Source: Piromyces finnis (lineage: Eukaryota > Neocallimastigomycota > Neocallimastigomycetes > Neocallimastigales > Neocallimastigaceae). Taken from it: a stretch of 64,000 bases of DNA. The stretch is taken from the NCBI GenBank assembly GCA_002104945.1, contig MCFH01000015.1:724501-788500 (forward strand), read 5' to 3'. Below the pieces are notes generated by a model. It had not been told where the DNA came from, searched no databases, and worked only from the letters and a program-made list of their open reading frames with translations. Below, piece after piece: positions 31,801 through 43,430 of this stretch (position 1 is the first letter of the stretch; each line of letters starts with the position of its first letter). The translations under genes were made by a program, and so were the position numbers.

Positions 31801-33356
31801 ATGGTTAAGAAGAAAAATGGAAAATGGCGCATTTGCATTGATTTTAGAAAATTAAATAATGTAACTGTTAAAGATGCATACGCCCTACCTAAAATCAAAG
31901 AAATTTTTGATTCACTTAAAGACTCAAAAATCTTTTCAACAATTGATTTATTTAGTGGATATCATCAAATTCCTATGTTCAAAGAAGATATAAAACTTCT
32001 TTTACCACGAAATTTGGTAACTATTATTTTAAAGTTATGCCTTTTGGATTAACTAATGCTTCTGCCACTTTTCAGCGCGAAATGAATCGTATCTTTTTCG
32101 ATTTAATTAATGAATGTGTTCAAATATATTTAGATGATATTATTATTTATTCTCCTAGTTTTGAAGATCATATTAATGACTTAAGAAAAGTTTTTACTAT
32201 TTTACGTAATAACAAATTAAAGTTAAATATTGAGAAATGTTCTTTTTGTCAACTTGAAATAGAGGCTTTAGGTCATCGGGTTACTATTGATGGTTTACTT
32301 CCTTTGGAAAAGAAAGTCGCATCTATTAAAGAAATGAACCCACCACGAGATATCTCTGAACTACGTTCATTTTTAGGTATGACTAGTTATTACAGAAATT
32401 TTATTGAAAATTATTCTGCTATTGCAGCTCCTCTTTGCAAATTATTAAAGAAGAAAATTAAATATGAATGGACAGAAATTCAAGAACAAAGTTTCAGAAA
32501 TTTGATATATTGCCTAGTTAATGCACCAACTCTTTGTTTTCCTAAATTTGATGTTCCTTTTATAATTAGATCTGATGCTTGTGGATATGGAATTGGTGGT
32601 GTTTTACTACAGTTATATGATGACAATATTGAACACCCAGTTTATTTTGTTAGTAGAAGTATTAAGAAATCGGAAGAAAATTATACCACTACTGAATTAG
32701 AAGGTACTGCTGCTTATTATTGTCTTTTACAATTTGAACCATATATTCTAGGGAATCCATTTCAAACTATTCTTTATACTGACCATGAACCTTTAGTTCC
32801 CATCATTAAGAAAGGAGAACCGAATACGAAAAAACATCAACGCTGGTGTGATAAATTTAGTCAATTAAAAGTTAATATTATTTATCAACCAAGAAAAGCT
32901 AATAAAATTGCTGATGCTTTATCCAGAATAACTTTGAAAGAGAATTTAATTGTTAACACTACTATTTCTGATGGTAATGACAATAATAATAAAGATGAGA
33001 ATAATAGTAATATTAATAAGTTTAATGCTAATAATTTGGATAATTTGGAAATTAATAATAATAATATTAATAATAATAATAATAACAGTAATTATAATAT
33101 CAACAATATCGATATTTCCAACAAAACCAATAGTTCCAATTTTACCAAGGAGGAGAACGAAAAATATGTTCGAACTATTGACAATAAATTATACTTCAAA
33201 GATAATAATAATTTTAGGGAGATTATTGATGATCCGTACACTAAAATTAAAATAATTGCAAAAGAGCATAGAATTGGACATGAAGGAGTACAGAAAACTT
33301 ATGAAAGAATCAAAATCAAATTTTATTGGAAAAATTTAATCATTGATGTAAAAAAA
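31801..33356 (+). pseudogene. Unrelated Ty3 RT-RNase H-integrase fragment
   Basis: It starts inside the RT fingers (VKKKNGKWRICIDFRKLN). A frameshift near 32015 precedes the next frame with MPFGLTNASATFQ and the YLDD catalytic motif. RNase H (SDACGYGIGG) follows, then a long Asn-rich spacer and the integrase H2C2 start (EHRIGHEG). Integrase stops at the repeat at 33357 before its Cys pair. The YLDD motif and spacer separate it from the A-F families. Confidence 0.88.
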
Positions 33357-33421
33357 TAATTAATAATTAGAAAGAAGAGTTTTAATAAGACAATATTATA
33401 AGTGAAATTATTAATAAGAGA
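33357..33421. repeat. 64-bp dispersed repeat, copy 2
   Basis: This is nearly identical to 1403-1466 and here runs on without interruption into AGAAGTTAATAAT. It cuts off the integrase fragment, so it marks a rearrangement breakpoint or the edge of an unidentified insertion. Confidence 0.6.
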
Positions 33422-35258
33422 GAAGTTAATAATAATAATAAAATATTTTTCACCTAATATAATAAATTATAAATAAACTAATATTAAATTACTACAACAT
33501 AAAAGAAACATATATCAATAAGAAATAACATTTATTTATGTACAATAATTTCTCGTGATAATCATAATTTAAATATACGCCACGACTATAACTTTTTATG
33601 TAAATTTAAGATTTTTGTCGTAAATCAATTTATGGATTTTATGTAATTATTATAAATTTACCAATTTATAATAATTAAGGTTTATAATTTATATTTTATA
33701 TCAGTAACAAGGAACAATAGATGACTTATTATTTATGCAAGTTATACGATAAAATAAAAGTACAAAAGTGTAGGGACAAATAAATAATTGAAATACAATT
33801 AAATTTTAATAGTAAATAATATTAGAAATAAAAAATATTAAAAAAAATTAATAATTCATAGTATTATTATTTTATTTTTCAAAATTTGGAAATAAACTAT
33901 ATAAATAATCACTTATTAAACATAATAAACTTATCATTTAAAAGTAAATGAAGATTATAATAAAAATGATGGGGTTTTAAAGAATTTGGCTTTTTTTTTA
34001 TTTTTAATATTAATTTTATTTAAATATTTTTTTATATATACAATTATATAATGCTTTATTATTAGTAGTAGATAAAGTGTAATTATTAAAAAATTTATTT
34101 AATACTTTTGATTTTAATTTGAATAAATTGTAAAAATAGCATTAAAAATTTTAAAATTCAATTATTTCTCTTTCTCTTTATAAGATAGATTAAAATGAGT
34201 AAATCAATAATATTTGAATTTGAATTTTTTATATAAACAGTTAATCTAATTGAAGTAAAAAAAAAAAAAAATTGTTCACTCTATGTAAACAAAAAATTTT
34301 AAAAATAAGCCCTCGCTATTTCAGTTTGAGCTTCTCATTCAACCATAAATCATTCCGATCAATGGTTATAATTTTTTTCAAATTCTATGAAAAAAATTTT
34401 AATAAACGTATTCTTAGAATTATTGGTCTAAGAAATGTAAGATGAAAGTCTCACTGTTTCAGTGATAACTTTATATTAAGGAAGATATAATTTCTATATA
34501 TGTACCATTAATTTTTCAGCTTTATGAAAAATTAAATATTTTTTTTAGATCAACGGCTTATCCTTCGATGTAAAATTTTATCAATTTATTATTTTAAAAT
34601 TAAATTTTATAAACAACTTTAATAATTTTCATTTACTCTCTAAGAATAAATATTAATTATAATTATAGTAATAAATATTTAAATATTTATTATTTTTTAA
34701 TAAATAAATAAAATAAATAAATAAATAAACAAATAAATGACTAAATAAATAAATAAATCATGAATTAATAAAAATATCTGGTTGTTAATACCACTATTCT
34801 TTTTTTATAAATCATATGTTTATATATTAATATCTAAAAAAAAATAAAAATATATGATTCATCCATATATTGTAGAATATCCTATTAAATTTTAATAGTA
34901 TTACTAAAATAAATATTTTTTTTTGTTAAATCATATAACTTAAAATATAGATAGTTAATTATATATATATGTAATGTTTATTATTTATTAAAAAAAATAA
35001 TAATATTTTATAAATATAAAACCATTTTTATGTTTAAAAAAAAAAAAAAAACATAATCAAATAAAGTAATAAAGTAGAATATTTAATTTCGGTAGTAATA
35101 ATATTCTATAAATTTTAATTGATAAAACCATTTAACATTTTAATATTTCTAATATTATCGTAAAATATTTAACATAAATATTAGAAAAGGATGAAATGAT
35201 GAAATAGAATATTATATTTCAATTAATGAAAATAGAGAATCAACTTTTCCAAAGTATG
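33422..35258. other. Non-coding AT-rich DNA
   Basis: No gene was found. A segment of higher complexity lies at about 34310-34580 and could be an old repeat. An AAAT-type microsatellite lies at about 34705-34760. Confidence 0.5.
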
Positions 35259-35903
35259 TTATTTCAAAAATTGGAAGGAAATATACATTATTATTATTAT
35301 AAGGGTTAGATCCAATGTTTTTAAATTTACTAAATTTCCTAGTTCTTTTGGTAGTTCTGTTAATTTATTAAAAGATAGACCTAATTCTGGTAAATTTTTT
35401 AAATTTTTTAAAATTTTTATTTCTTTTAGTAATTCATAAAGTAAAATATCATTAGGATGTGAAAGTACCAACTTTTGTAAATTCTTTGCATTTAACATTA
35501 TTTGAAACAATTTTGAAATTTCTATACCAATATTATCAATTTTCAAACTCTTTAATTTTGGTGCTAATTTTTTAATATTTATTGTTTGAAGATTCAATAA
35601 ACCCAATTCTCCATCTATACGAAGTTCTTGAGACAATGCACTTTGATCAGCATCTTTTTTCTTATTTTCATTTATAACGATAATCTTCCATATTTTATTT
35701 AAATTAATAATATTTTTAATCAATTCATAATTTGATAATGGATAATTTAGGTTTGAAATAGTGATAAGATTTAAAATGGTATTCATCTTTAAATTGCAAT
35801 TAAAGGTTTCATCTTCATTATAAATAGGTTCTAATTTTTTTGTTTTTAATATGGATGTTGTTTCCTTTAAAATATTAATAATCAAATTATTATCCACAAT
35901 CAC
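35259..35903 (-). pseudogene. LRR unit remnant, 3'-most piece of array
   Basis: This open stretch contains the inter-block linker (IINLNKIWKI, then SQELRID), the N-cap module (LAPKLKSLKIDNIGIEI) and only two LRRs before unrelated sequence. It matches the linker and second block of the gene at 36846-40298. It is the truncated left end of the tandem LRR array and continues a copy broken in 35904-36845. Confidence 0.7.
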
Positions 35904-36845
35904 TTCTTCTATTAATGGTAAAGTCCATAATGTGTTTGGAAAAGTTTGTGTTGGATTATTATGAAAATCTAATTTTCTTAAATTTTTTAATTTTGAAATT
36001 AGTGGATGAATTTCCGTTGATTATTACTTAAATCAAGAATCTTCAAATTTTTCACAGCTTCAAAATCTTCATTAATAATATCATATGGAAATTGTTTAAT
36101 ATTTTTATTATTTACAAACAACGATTCACAGCATTCTGAATTTTTATAATAATATTTGATAGAAATAAAAGGTTGATAATCCAATTTAATTTTTTTTAAA
36201 TTTATTAAATTTCCTATTTCTTTTGGTAATTTTGTTATTTGATTATAACTTAGCTTCAATATTTTTAAATTTATTAAATTTAATATTTCATTTGGAAATT
36301 CTGCTATATTTCCAGATAGATCTAATTCTTGTAAATTTATTAAATTTCCTATTTCTTTTGGTAATTCTCTTAAATTATTATTAAATATTTCAAATAATTA
36401 ACTTATATATTTTATATTAAAAATAAATAATTCTTGCAAGTTTTTAAATTTCTTTTTATTTTTATTTTTTTTAATTCTATTATTTTATTATTAGATAAAT
36501 CCAATATTTTTAAATTACCAAATTTACTATCTCTTTCTTTAATTTTGTTAATCCATTACGACTTAGAAATAATTTTTGTAAATTTAATAAATTAAATATT
36601 TCTTTTGATAATTCTTTTAATTCATTTTCATTTAAATTCAATTCATGTAAATTTATAAAATTTTCAATTTCTTTTGGAATTCTGTTAATTCATTTTCATT
36701 TAGATCCAATTCTGGTAAATTTATTAAATTTCCTAATTTTTTTTTTGGTAATTCTGTTATTTAGTTCCAAGATAGATCTAATTTTTGTAAATTTATTAAA
36801 TTTTCAATTTCTTTTGGTAATTCTTTTAAACTATTACGAGATAGA
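35904..36845 (-). pseudogene. Degenerate LRR block and linker
   Basis: LRR coding sequence continues past the stop at 36846 in other frames, with stops and small indels. A recognisable run at 35999-36259 carries the YYYKNSECCE and IKQFPYDIINEDFEAV linker. The first lesion is one extra A in an A run just before 36846. The same degenerate tail is present at 41329-42551. Confidence 0.75.
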
Positions 36846-39800
36846 TCAAATTGTTGTAAATTTTTTTAAATATCCCATTTCTTTTGGTAATTCTGTTAAT
36901 TCATTTTCATTTAGATCCAATTCTTGTAAATTTTTTAAATTTCTCATTTCTTTTGGTAATTCTGTTAATTCATTTTCATTTAGATCCAATTCTTGTAAAT
37001 TTTTTAAATTTCCTATTTCTTTTGGTAATTCTTTTAAACTATTACAAGATAGATACAATTTTTGTAAATTTATTAAATTTCCTATTTCTTTTGGTAATTC
37101 TGTTATTTCATTATCCCATAATAACAATATTTTTAAATTTATTAAATTTCCTATTTCTTTTGGTAATTCTTTTAAACTATTTTCAGATAGATCCAGTTCT
37201 TGTAAATTTATTAAATTTCCTATTTCTTTTGGTAATTCTTTTAAACTATTTTCAGATAGATTCAATTTTTGTAAATTTTTTAAATTTAATATTTCTTTTG
37301 GAAATTCTGTTATTTGATTATTTGAAAGATGTAATATTGGTAAATTTATTAAATTTCCTATTTCTTTTGGTAATTCTGTTAATTTATTTTTATTTAGAAT
37401 CAACTTTTGTAAATTTATTAAATTTCCTATTTCTTTTGGTAATTCTGTTAATTTATTTTTATATAGATACAATTTTTGTAAATTTATTAAATTTCCTATT
37501 TCTTTTGGTAATTCTGTTATTTGATTATTATCAAGATCTAAATTTTGTAAATTTATTAAATTTAATATTTCTTTTGGTAATTCTTTTAAACTATTACGAG
37601 ATAGATCCAATTCTTGTAAATTTTTTAAATTTTTTAAAATTTTTATTTCTTTTAGTAATTCATAAAGTAAAATATCATTAGGATGTGAAAGTACCAAAAT
37701 TTGTAAATTCTTTGCATTTGACATTATTTGAAACAATTTTGAAATTTCTATACCAATATTATCAATTTTCAAACTCTTTAATTTTGGTGCTAATTTTTTA
37801 ATACTTATTGTTTGAAGATTCAATAAATCCAATTCTCCATCTATACGAAGTTCTTGAGACAATGCACTTTGATCAGCATCTTTTTTCGTATTTTCATTTA
37901 TAATGATAATCTTCCATATTTTATTTAAATTAATAATATTTTTAATCAATTCATTATTACTTAATGGATAATTTTGTTTGGAAAGAGTGATAAGATTTAA
38001 AATGGTATGTATCTCTAAATCGCTTATTTTTGAATTTTTAGAATAAGTTTCATTTTCAATAAAATAGGGTTGTTGTAATTCTATTGTTTTTAAAATGAAT
38101 GTTGTTTCCCTTAAAATATTAAGAATTAAACTATTATCCACAATCACTTCTTCTAATAATGGTAAGGTCCATAATGTTTCTGGTAAAGTTTGTAATGGAT
38201 TATTATGAAAATCTAATTTTCTTAAATTTTTTAATTTTGAAATTAGTGGAGGAATTTCCGTTAATTGATTATTACTTAAATCAAGAATTTTCAAATTTTC
38301 CACAGCTTCAAAATCTTCATTAATAATATCATATGGAAATTGTTTAATATTTTTATTATTTAATAATAAAGCTTCACAGCATTCTGAATTTTCATAATAA
38401 TATTTGATAGAAATAGAATGTTGATAATCTAATTCAATTTCTTTTAAATTTATTAAATTTCCTATTTCTTTTGGTAATTCAGTTAATTCATTATCATTTA
38501 GAATCAATTCTTGTAAATTTATTAAATTTCCTATTTCTTTTGGTAATTCTGTTATTTTATTCCAAAATAGATGTAATTTTTGTAAATTTATTAAATTTCC
38601 TATTTCTTTTGGCAATTTTGTTATTTGATTCCTCCATAAAATTAAATTTTGTAAATTTATTAAATTTCCTACTTCTTTTGGTAATTCTTTTAAACTATTT
38701 TCAGATAGATTCAATTCTTGTAAATTTATTAAATTTAATATTTCTTTTGATAATTCTGTTATTTGATTATCTGAAAGATCTAAATTTTGTAAATTTATTA
38801 AATTTAATATTTCTTTTGATAATTCTGTTATTTGATTATCTGAAAGATGTAATTTTTGTAAATTTATTAAATTTCCTATTTCTTTTGGTAATTCTTTTAA
38901 ACTATTTTCAGATAGATTCAATTCTTGTAAATTTATTAAATTTCCTATTTCTTTTGGTAATTCTTTTAACTTATTTTTATTTAGAATCAATTCTTGTAAA
39001 TTTATTAAATTTCCTATTTCTTTTGGTAATTCTTTTAAACTATTTTCAGATAGATTCAATTCTTGTAAATTTATTAAATTTCCTATTTCTTTTGGTAATT
39101 CTGTTATTTGATTATTTGAAAGATCTAAATTTTGTAAATTTATTAAATTTCCTATTTCTTTTGGTAATTCTGTTATTTGATTATTTGAAAGATGTAATTT
39201 TTGTAAATTTATTAAATTTCCTATTTCTTTTGGTAATTCTTTTAAACTATTTTCAGATAGATTCAATTCTTGTAAATTTATTAAATTTCCTATTTCTTTT
39301 GGTAATTCTTTTAATTTATTTTTATTTAGAATCAATTCTTGTAAATTTATTAAATTTTCTATTTCTTTTGGTAATTCTGTTATTTTATTCCAAAATAGAT
39401 TCAATTCTTGTAAATTTATTAAATTTTCTATTTCTTTTGGTAATTCTGTTATTTGATTACTCCATAAATTCAAATTTTGTAAATTTATTAAATTTCCTAT
39501 TTCTTTTGGTAATTCTGTTATTTGATTACTCCATAAATTCAAATTTTGTAAATTTATTAAATTTCCTATTTCTTTTGGTAATTCTGTTATTCTATTCCAA
39601 AATAGATCCAGTTCTTGTAAATTTATTAAATTTAATATTTCTTTTGGTAATTCTGTTATTTGATTATTTGAAAGATGTAATTTTTGTAAATTTATTAAAT
39701 TTCCTATTTCTTTTGGTAATTTTATTATTTGATTATAACTTAGCTTCAATTCTTGTAAATTTATTAAATTTCCTATTTCTTTTGGTAATTCTGTTATTTG

Positions 39801-40298
39801 ATTATTTGAAAGATGTAATTTTTGTAAATTTATTAAATTTCCTATTTCTTTTGGTAATTTTATTATTTGATTATAACCTAGCTTCAATTCTTGTAAATTT
39901 ATTAATTTTCCTATTTCTTTTGGTAATTTTATTATTTGATTATAACCTAGCTTCAATTCTTGTAAATTTATTAATTTTCCTATTTCTTTTGGTAATTCTC
40001 TTAATTTATTATTATTTAGAATCAATTCTTGTAAATTTGTTAATTTTCCTATTTCTTTTAGCAATTCATCAAATATAATATCATTAAGATATGAAAGTTC
40101 TAATTTTCGTAAATTCCTTGCATTTGATATTAATTGAGATAGTTTTGAAATTTCTATATCAATTTTATCAATTTTCAAATTCTTTAATTTTGGTGCTAAT
40201 TCTTCAATATTTATTGTTTGAAGATCCGATACATTTAATTCTTTATCAATAAGAAGTTCTTGAGATATTGTGTTTTGATTATCATTATTGCTACCATC
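36846..40298 (-). CDS. Large LRR protein, unit 1 of tandem array
   Basis: An open frame of about 1150 codons reads from a conserved TAG|G at 40299-40301. It has an N-cap module of about 80 residues, 23 LRRs of exactly 23 residues (consensus IGNLINLQ.L.LS.N.ITELPKE), and a linker of about 280 residues with YYYENSECCE and WTLPLLEEVIVDN. A second N-cap and about 10 more LRRs follow. The LRRs are of the SHOC2/PIRL-like intracellular type, usually used for protein binding; no enzyme domain is seen. No signal peptide is visible. There is no in-frame ATG in the first block, so the start codon probably lies in an upstream exon. The frame ends at a likely frameshift in an A run. Confidence 0.8.
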   Translation of the reverse strand, partial: DGSNNDNQNTISQELLIDKELNVSDLQTINIEELAPKLKNLKIDKIDIEISKLSQLISNARNLRKLELSYLNDIIFDELLKEIGKLTNLQELILNNNKLRELPKEIGKLINLQELKLGYNQIIKLPKEIGKLINLQELKLGYNQIIKLPKEIGNLINLQKLHLSNNQITELPKEIGNLINLQELKLSYNQIIKLPKEIGNLINLQKLHLSNNQITELPKEILNLINLQELDLFWNRITELPKEIGNLINLQNLNLWSNQITELPKEIGNLINLQNLNLWSNQITELPKEIENLINLQELNLFWNKITELPKEIENLINLQELILNKNKLKELPKEIGNLINLQELNLSENSLKELPKEIGNLINLQKLHLSNNQITELPKEIGNLINLQNLDLSNNQITELPKEIGNLINLQELNLSENSLKELPKEIGNLINLQELILNKNKLKELPKEIGNLINLQELNLSENSLKELPKEIGNLINLQKLHLSDNQITELSKEILNLINLQNLDLSDNQITELSKEILNLINLQELNLSENSLKELPKEVGNLINLQNLILWRNQITKLPKEIGNLINLQKLHLFWNKITELPKEIGNLINLQELILNDNELTELPKEIGNLINLKEIELDYQHSISIKYYYENSECCEALLLNNKNIKQFPYDIINEDFEAVENLKILDLSNNQLTEIPPLISKLKNLRKLDFHNNPLQTLPETLWTLPLLEEVIVDNSLILNILRETTFILKTIELQQPYFIENETYSKNSKISDLEIHTILNLITLSKQNYPLSNNELIKNIINLNKIWKIIIINENTKKDADQSALSQELRIDGELDLLNLQTISIKKLAPKLKSLKIDNIGIEISKLFQIMSNAKNLQILVLSHPNDILLYELLKEIKILKNLKNLQELDLSRNSLKELPKEILNLINLQNLDLDNNQITELPKEIGNLINLQKLYLYKNKLTELPKEIGNLINLQKLILNKNKLTELPKEIGNLINLPILHLSNNQITEFPKEILNLKNLQKLNLSENSLKELPKEIGNLINLQELDLSENSLKELPKEIGNLINLKILLLWDNEITELPKEIGNLINLQKLYLSCNSLKELPKEIGNLKNLQELDLNENELTELPKEMRNLKNLQELDLNENELTELPKEMGYLKKFTTI

Positions 40299-41328
40299 CT
40301 AATACATTGTATAAAAATATAATTTTTAATATATATTCAATTAATTAAGTAATAATATTATAAATAAAAAAGCAAAAAAGTAAAAAAAAAAATAAGTAAA
40401 ATCATTATATAAATAAAAATCTTTTAATAACTATTATTATTATATAAATAAAATTTATATAAAAGAAATAAATAATTGAATAAATAATAATATTTTTTTA
40501 TAAAATTACCATTTTATATTTAATAAATTTTTATAAAGGAAAAAAAGGAAAAATGACAGTGAAATGAATATTTAAATAGATACAATATATAATAAAATAA
40601 AATATGAGTTAAAAGTAATAATGAATATTATATATATCTTGTTAAAAATTGTAATATTTAAATATTATTTATATATATATATTTTTAAAAAAGAAATAAT
40701 CATTGAAGATATTTAATAAATACTTTTTTATCAAATTTATACTTTTTTTTTTAAACTTTACCACAAAATAAAAAAAAAATGTGGTAAAGTTAAAAATAAT
40801 TAATTAATAAAAATATGTTTGATTTATTTAAAAATAAAATACTTCAAATATTCTCTTTCTTTTTTCAAATAAAACTATTTCAATCGTTTATTTATTATTA
40901 ATTATTAATAATTATTTATTTAATAGTTATTATTTTAAATTATTTTCTGTCTTTTTGAAATAACTTCATTTTCAACTCTTTAATAATAATTTATTATTGA
41001 TTTTTATTGTTTTTAATTTATTATTGTACAACATTTTGTATGGAATATATAGTATAGTGATAATATAAACATTTCATTAAATATTAATAAATATTGAAAA
41101 TTAGCATACAAAAATACAAAAATAAATTGAGAAAAGAAATTAACATATCGATAAGTGTAAAATGTAAAATCTATAAACAAATATATTATCATCTGCAAAG
41201 AAAATAAATTATGAAATTATTATTATTATTATAATTATAATATATATAATATATATTATATATTACATTCATATTAATATTTTTTTTTTTTATTTTTAAT
41301 TTTATATTATTTAATTTTTTTATTATTA
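40299..41328 (-). promoter_or_regulatory. Upstream region of LRR unit 1
   Basis: About 1 kb of A/T-rich DNA is nearly identical to 45737-46775 in front of unit 2. On the minus strand an ATG at 40510-40512 is followed at once by GTAATT, and a TATTAG precedes the open frame. Splicing these would join ATG in frame to the N-cap. Unit 3 has ATAATT instead, so the model is tentative. Confidence 0.4.
40754..40791. repeat. 12-bp perfect inverted repeat
   Basis: AACTTTACCACA and TGTGGTAAAGTT are separated by 14 A/T bases. It is duplicated at 46197-46234 with the LRR unit. It could form a hairpin; its function is unknown. Confidence 0.7.
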
Positions 41329-42551
41329 TTATAAATGTAAAATAAATTCATCATCTTCTTTAGTATTTTCATTTATAATGATAATTTTCCATATTTTATT
41401 TATACTAATAATATTTTTAATTAATTCATAATTTGATAATAGATAATTTAGGTTTGAAATAGTGATAAGATTTAAAATGGTATTCACCTTTAAATTACAA
41501 TTAAAGGTTTCATCTTCATTATAAATAGGTTCTAATTTTTTTTGTTTTTAAAATGGATGTTGTTTCCCTTAAAATATTAAGAATTAAACTATTATCCACA
41601 ATCACTTCTTCTATTAATGGTAAAGTCCATAATGTGTTTGGAAAAGTTTGTGTTGGATTATTATGAAAATCTAATTTTCTTAAATTTTTTAATTTTTAAA
41701 TTAGTGGAGGAATTTCCGTTAATTGATTATTACTTAAATCAAGAATTTTCAAATTTTTCACAGCTTCAAAATCTTCATTAATGATATCATATGGAAATTG
41801 TTTAATATTTTTATTATTTACAAACAACGATTCACAGCATTCTGAATTTTTATAATAATATTTGATAGAAATAAAAGGTTGATAATCCAATTTAATTTTT
41901 TTTAAATTTATTAAATTTCCTATTTCTTTTGGTAATTTTGTTATTTGATTATAACTTAGCTTCAATATTTTTAAATTTATTAAATTTAATATTTCATTTG
42001 GAAATTCTGCTATATTTCCAGATAGATCCAATTCTTGTAAATTTATTAAATTTCCTATTTCTTTTGGTAATTCTCTTAAATTATTATTAAATATTTCAAA
42101 TAATTAACTTATATATTTTATATTAAAAATAAATAATTCTTGCAAGTTTTTAAATTTCTTTTTATTTTTATTTTTTTTAATTCTATTATTTTATTATTAG
42201 ATAAATCCAATATTTTTAAATTACCAAATTTACTATCTCTTTCTTTAATTTTGTTAATCCATTACGACTTAGAAATAATTTTTGTAAATTTAATAAATTA
42301 AATATTTCTTTTGATAATTCTTTTAATTCATTTTCATTTAAATTCAATTCATGTAAATTTATAAAATTTTCAATTTCTTTTGGAATTCTGTTAATTCATT
42401 TTCATTTAGATTCAATACTTGTAAATTTATTAAATTTCCTATTTTTTTTTTTGGTAATTCTGTTATTTAGTTCCAAGATAGATCTAATTTTTGTAAATTT
42501 ATTAAATTTTCAATTTCTTTTGGTAATTCTTTTAAACTATTACGAGATAGA
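41329..42551 (-). pseudogene. Degenerate 3' part of LRR unit 2
   Basis: This contains the same decayed LRRs and linker as 35904-36845, then a natural-looking end NENTKEDDEFILHL and a stop at 41329-41331. The open piece at 41696-42031 carries the YYYKNSECCE linker. Frameshifts lie at T/A homopolymers, for example eight T at about 41536 where the equivalent place at 35836 has seven. Confidence 0.75.
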
Positions 42552-43430
42552 TCAAATTGTTGTAAATTTTTTTAAATATCCCATTTCTTTTGGTAATTTT
42601 GTTAATTCATTTTCATTTAGATCCAATTCTTGTAAATTTTTTAAATTTCTCATTTCTTTTGGTAATTCTTTTAATTTATTTTTATCTAGAATCAAATCTT
42701 TTAAATTTATTAAATTTCCTATTTCTTTTGGTAATTCTTTTAAACTATTTTCAGATAGATCCAGTTCTTGTAAATTTATTAAATTTCCTATTTCTTTTGG
42801 TAATTCTTTTAAACTATTTTCAGATAGATTCAATTTTTGTAAATTTATTAAATTTAATATTTCTTTTGGAAATTCTGTTATTTGATTATTTGAAAGATGT
42901 AATATTGGTAAATTTATTAAATTTCCTATTTCTTTTGGTAATTCTGTTAATTTATTTTTATTTAGAATCAACTTTTGTAAATTTATTAAATTTCCTATTT
43001 CTTTTGGTAATTCTGTTAATTTATTTTTATATAGATACAATTTTTGTAAATTTATTAAATTTCCTATTTCTTTTGGTAATTCTGTTATTTGATTATTATC
43101 AAGATCTAAATTTTGTAAATTTATTAAATTTAATATTTCTTTTGGTAATTCTTTTAAACTATTACGAGATAGATCCAATTCTTGTAAATTTTTTAAATTT
43201 TTTAAAATTTTTATTTCTTTTAGTAATTCATAAAGTAAAATATCATTAGGATGTGAAAGTACCAAAATTTGTAAATTCTTTGCATTTGACATTATTTGAA
43301 ACAATTTTGAAATTTCTATACCAATATTATCAATTTTCAAACTCTTTAATTTTGGTGCTAATTTTTTAATACTTATTGTTTGAAGATTCAATAAATCCAA
43401 TTCTCCATCTATACGAAGTTCTTGAGACAA
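42552..43430 (-). pseudogene. LRR unit 2, second block
   Basis: It opens with SQELRIDGELDLLNLQTI, the N-cap of the second block, followed by about nine 23-residue LRRs. It is in a different frame from 43409-45736, because the run TTTTTT at 37876 in unit 1 is one base shorter here (about 43448). Compared with unit 1 it lacks one to two LRRs. It ends at the same A-run frameshift as unit 1. Confidence 0.75.

Noticed and set aside
38471-40078. Plus-strand ORF of 535 codons made of LLNFLFLLVILL-like repeats (also 36884-37681 and 44038-45516)
   Set aside because: It is the exact antisense of the LRR blocks. A 69-bp repeat without stops in one antisense frame produces such an ORF automatically; it has no independent start or conservation.
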